A stretch of DNA of 64,000 nucleotides from CAVUOA01 sp963742955 (lineage in GTDB: Bacteria; Bacteroidota; Ignavibacteria; Tepidaquicellales; OLB5): contig CAVUOA010000008.1 of the NCBI GenBank assembly GCA_963742955.1, forward strand, positions 1,364,001 through 1,428,000, in the 5' to 3' direction. The notes beneath the pieces are model-generated. The model saw only the letters and a program-made list of their open reading frames with translations. It ran no database searches and was not told the origin of the DNA. Positions within the stretch are counted from its first letter, which is position 1; every line of letters starts with the position of its first letter. The position numbers were made by a program, and so were the translations under genes. Positions 63,948-64,000 of the stretch are shown piece after piece.

Positions 63948-64000
63948 ATGAAGAACTTTATTATCGCATTAGTTTTGATTTTATTTGCCGCATTTTCGCG
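63948..64000 (+). CDS. Start of a secreted protein gene, cut by the window end
   Basis: ATG at 63948 after an AAGGAG site (63934-63939), with MKNFIIALVLILFAAFS, a signal-peptide start. Its position after btuB suggests it belongs to the same cobalamin-controlled unit (inference). Confidence 0.7.
   Translation, partial: MKNFIIALVLILFAAFS

Overview
The window looks like a chromosomal piece of a FCB-group bacterium, most likely Ignavibacteria-like (Bacteroidota/Chlorobiota side). The main evidence is a set of large secreted proteins ending in a type IX secretion (T9SS) sorting domain with the NYPNPFNP signature. Supporting evidence is three TonB-dependent receptors, lipoproteins with an acidic residue after the lipobox cysteine, a membrane pyrophosphatase, and an ECF sigma/FecR-like anti-sigma pair. 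Unlike many Bacteroidota, many genes here have good AAGGAG-type ribosome binding sites. No tRNA, rRNA or CRISPR array was seen.

Layout. 1-5.7 kb: 3' part of a sugar-nucleotide epimerase-type SDR, two paralogous lipoproteins, and a divergent TonB-dependent receptor. 6.2-10 kb: rplY-pth-hppA. 10.2-14.8 kb: ECF sigma factor, membrane anti-sigma factor with a long coiled coil, and a CBM9-like/beta-barrel protein. 15-17.4 kb: a membrane protein/winged-helix pair, then a YhbD-like regulator with a bactofilin-like protein, both sets with clear promoter and dyad signals. 17.5-29 kb: second TonB receptor, secreted helical protein, DnaJ-type co-chaperone, AlkD-like HEAT protein, EIIA, pyruvate phosphate dikinase, OB-fold lipoprotein, aldo/keto reductase. 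29.4-33.1 kb: a compact AT-rich four-gene cassette (wHTH protein, AAA+ ATPase, small unknown, PIN nuclease) that I do not recognise as a named system; it is the best candidate for an undescribed defence or conflict system. 33.3-35.6 kb: CASTOR/POLLUX-like ion channel and a CARDB-like protein.

35.8-50.5 kb is a striking tandem array of nine paralogous Omp28-like, thioredoxin-fold T9SS cargo proteins in two subfamilies: CGPC type, and a cysteine-rich WCxxCPCG type. Most are followed by near-identical CTTCCGAAG hairpin terminators. Three of them (starts at 42087, 43401 and 45884) carry the same upstream dyad, ATGAY-ATAA-RTCAT, at exactly the same distance from a TATAAT-like -10 box, which is the geometry of a class II CRP/FNR-type promoter. 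This predicts coordinated, perhaps redox-linked, control.

50.8-64 kb: endonuclease III, a GT9 glycosyltransferase, a thioredoxin-like lipoprotein, two paralogous outer-membrane proteins, an Atg22-type MFS protein, nusB, a YdcF-type protein, an SBBP-repeat T9SS protein, and a cobalamin riboswitch in front of a btuB-like receptor.

Many genes are interrupted by single-base indels, mostly +1: pyruvate phosphate dikinase, btuB, CASTOR/POLLUX, aldo/keto reductase, YhbD, MFS, and several array members. Because these hit unrelated conserved genes and a single-base repair restores the family sequence, consensus error is the simplest explanation. True decay is possible for the most damaged ones (35.8-37.7, 44.6-45.7 and 61.9-63.9 kb).
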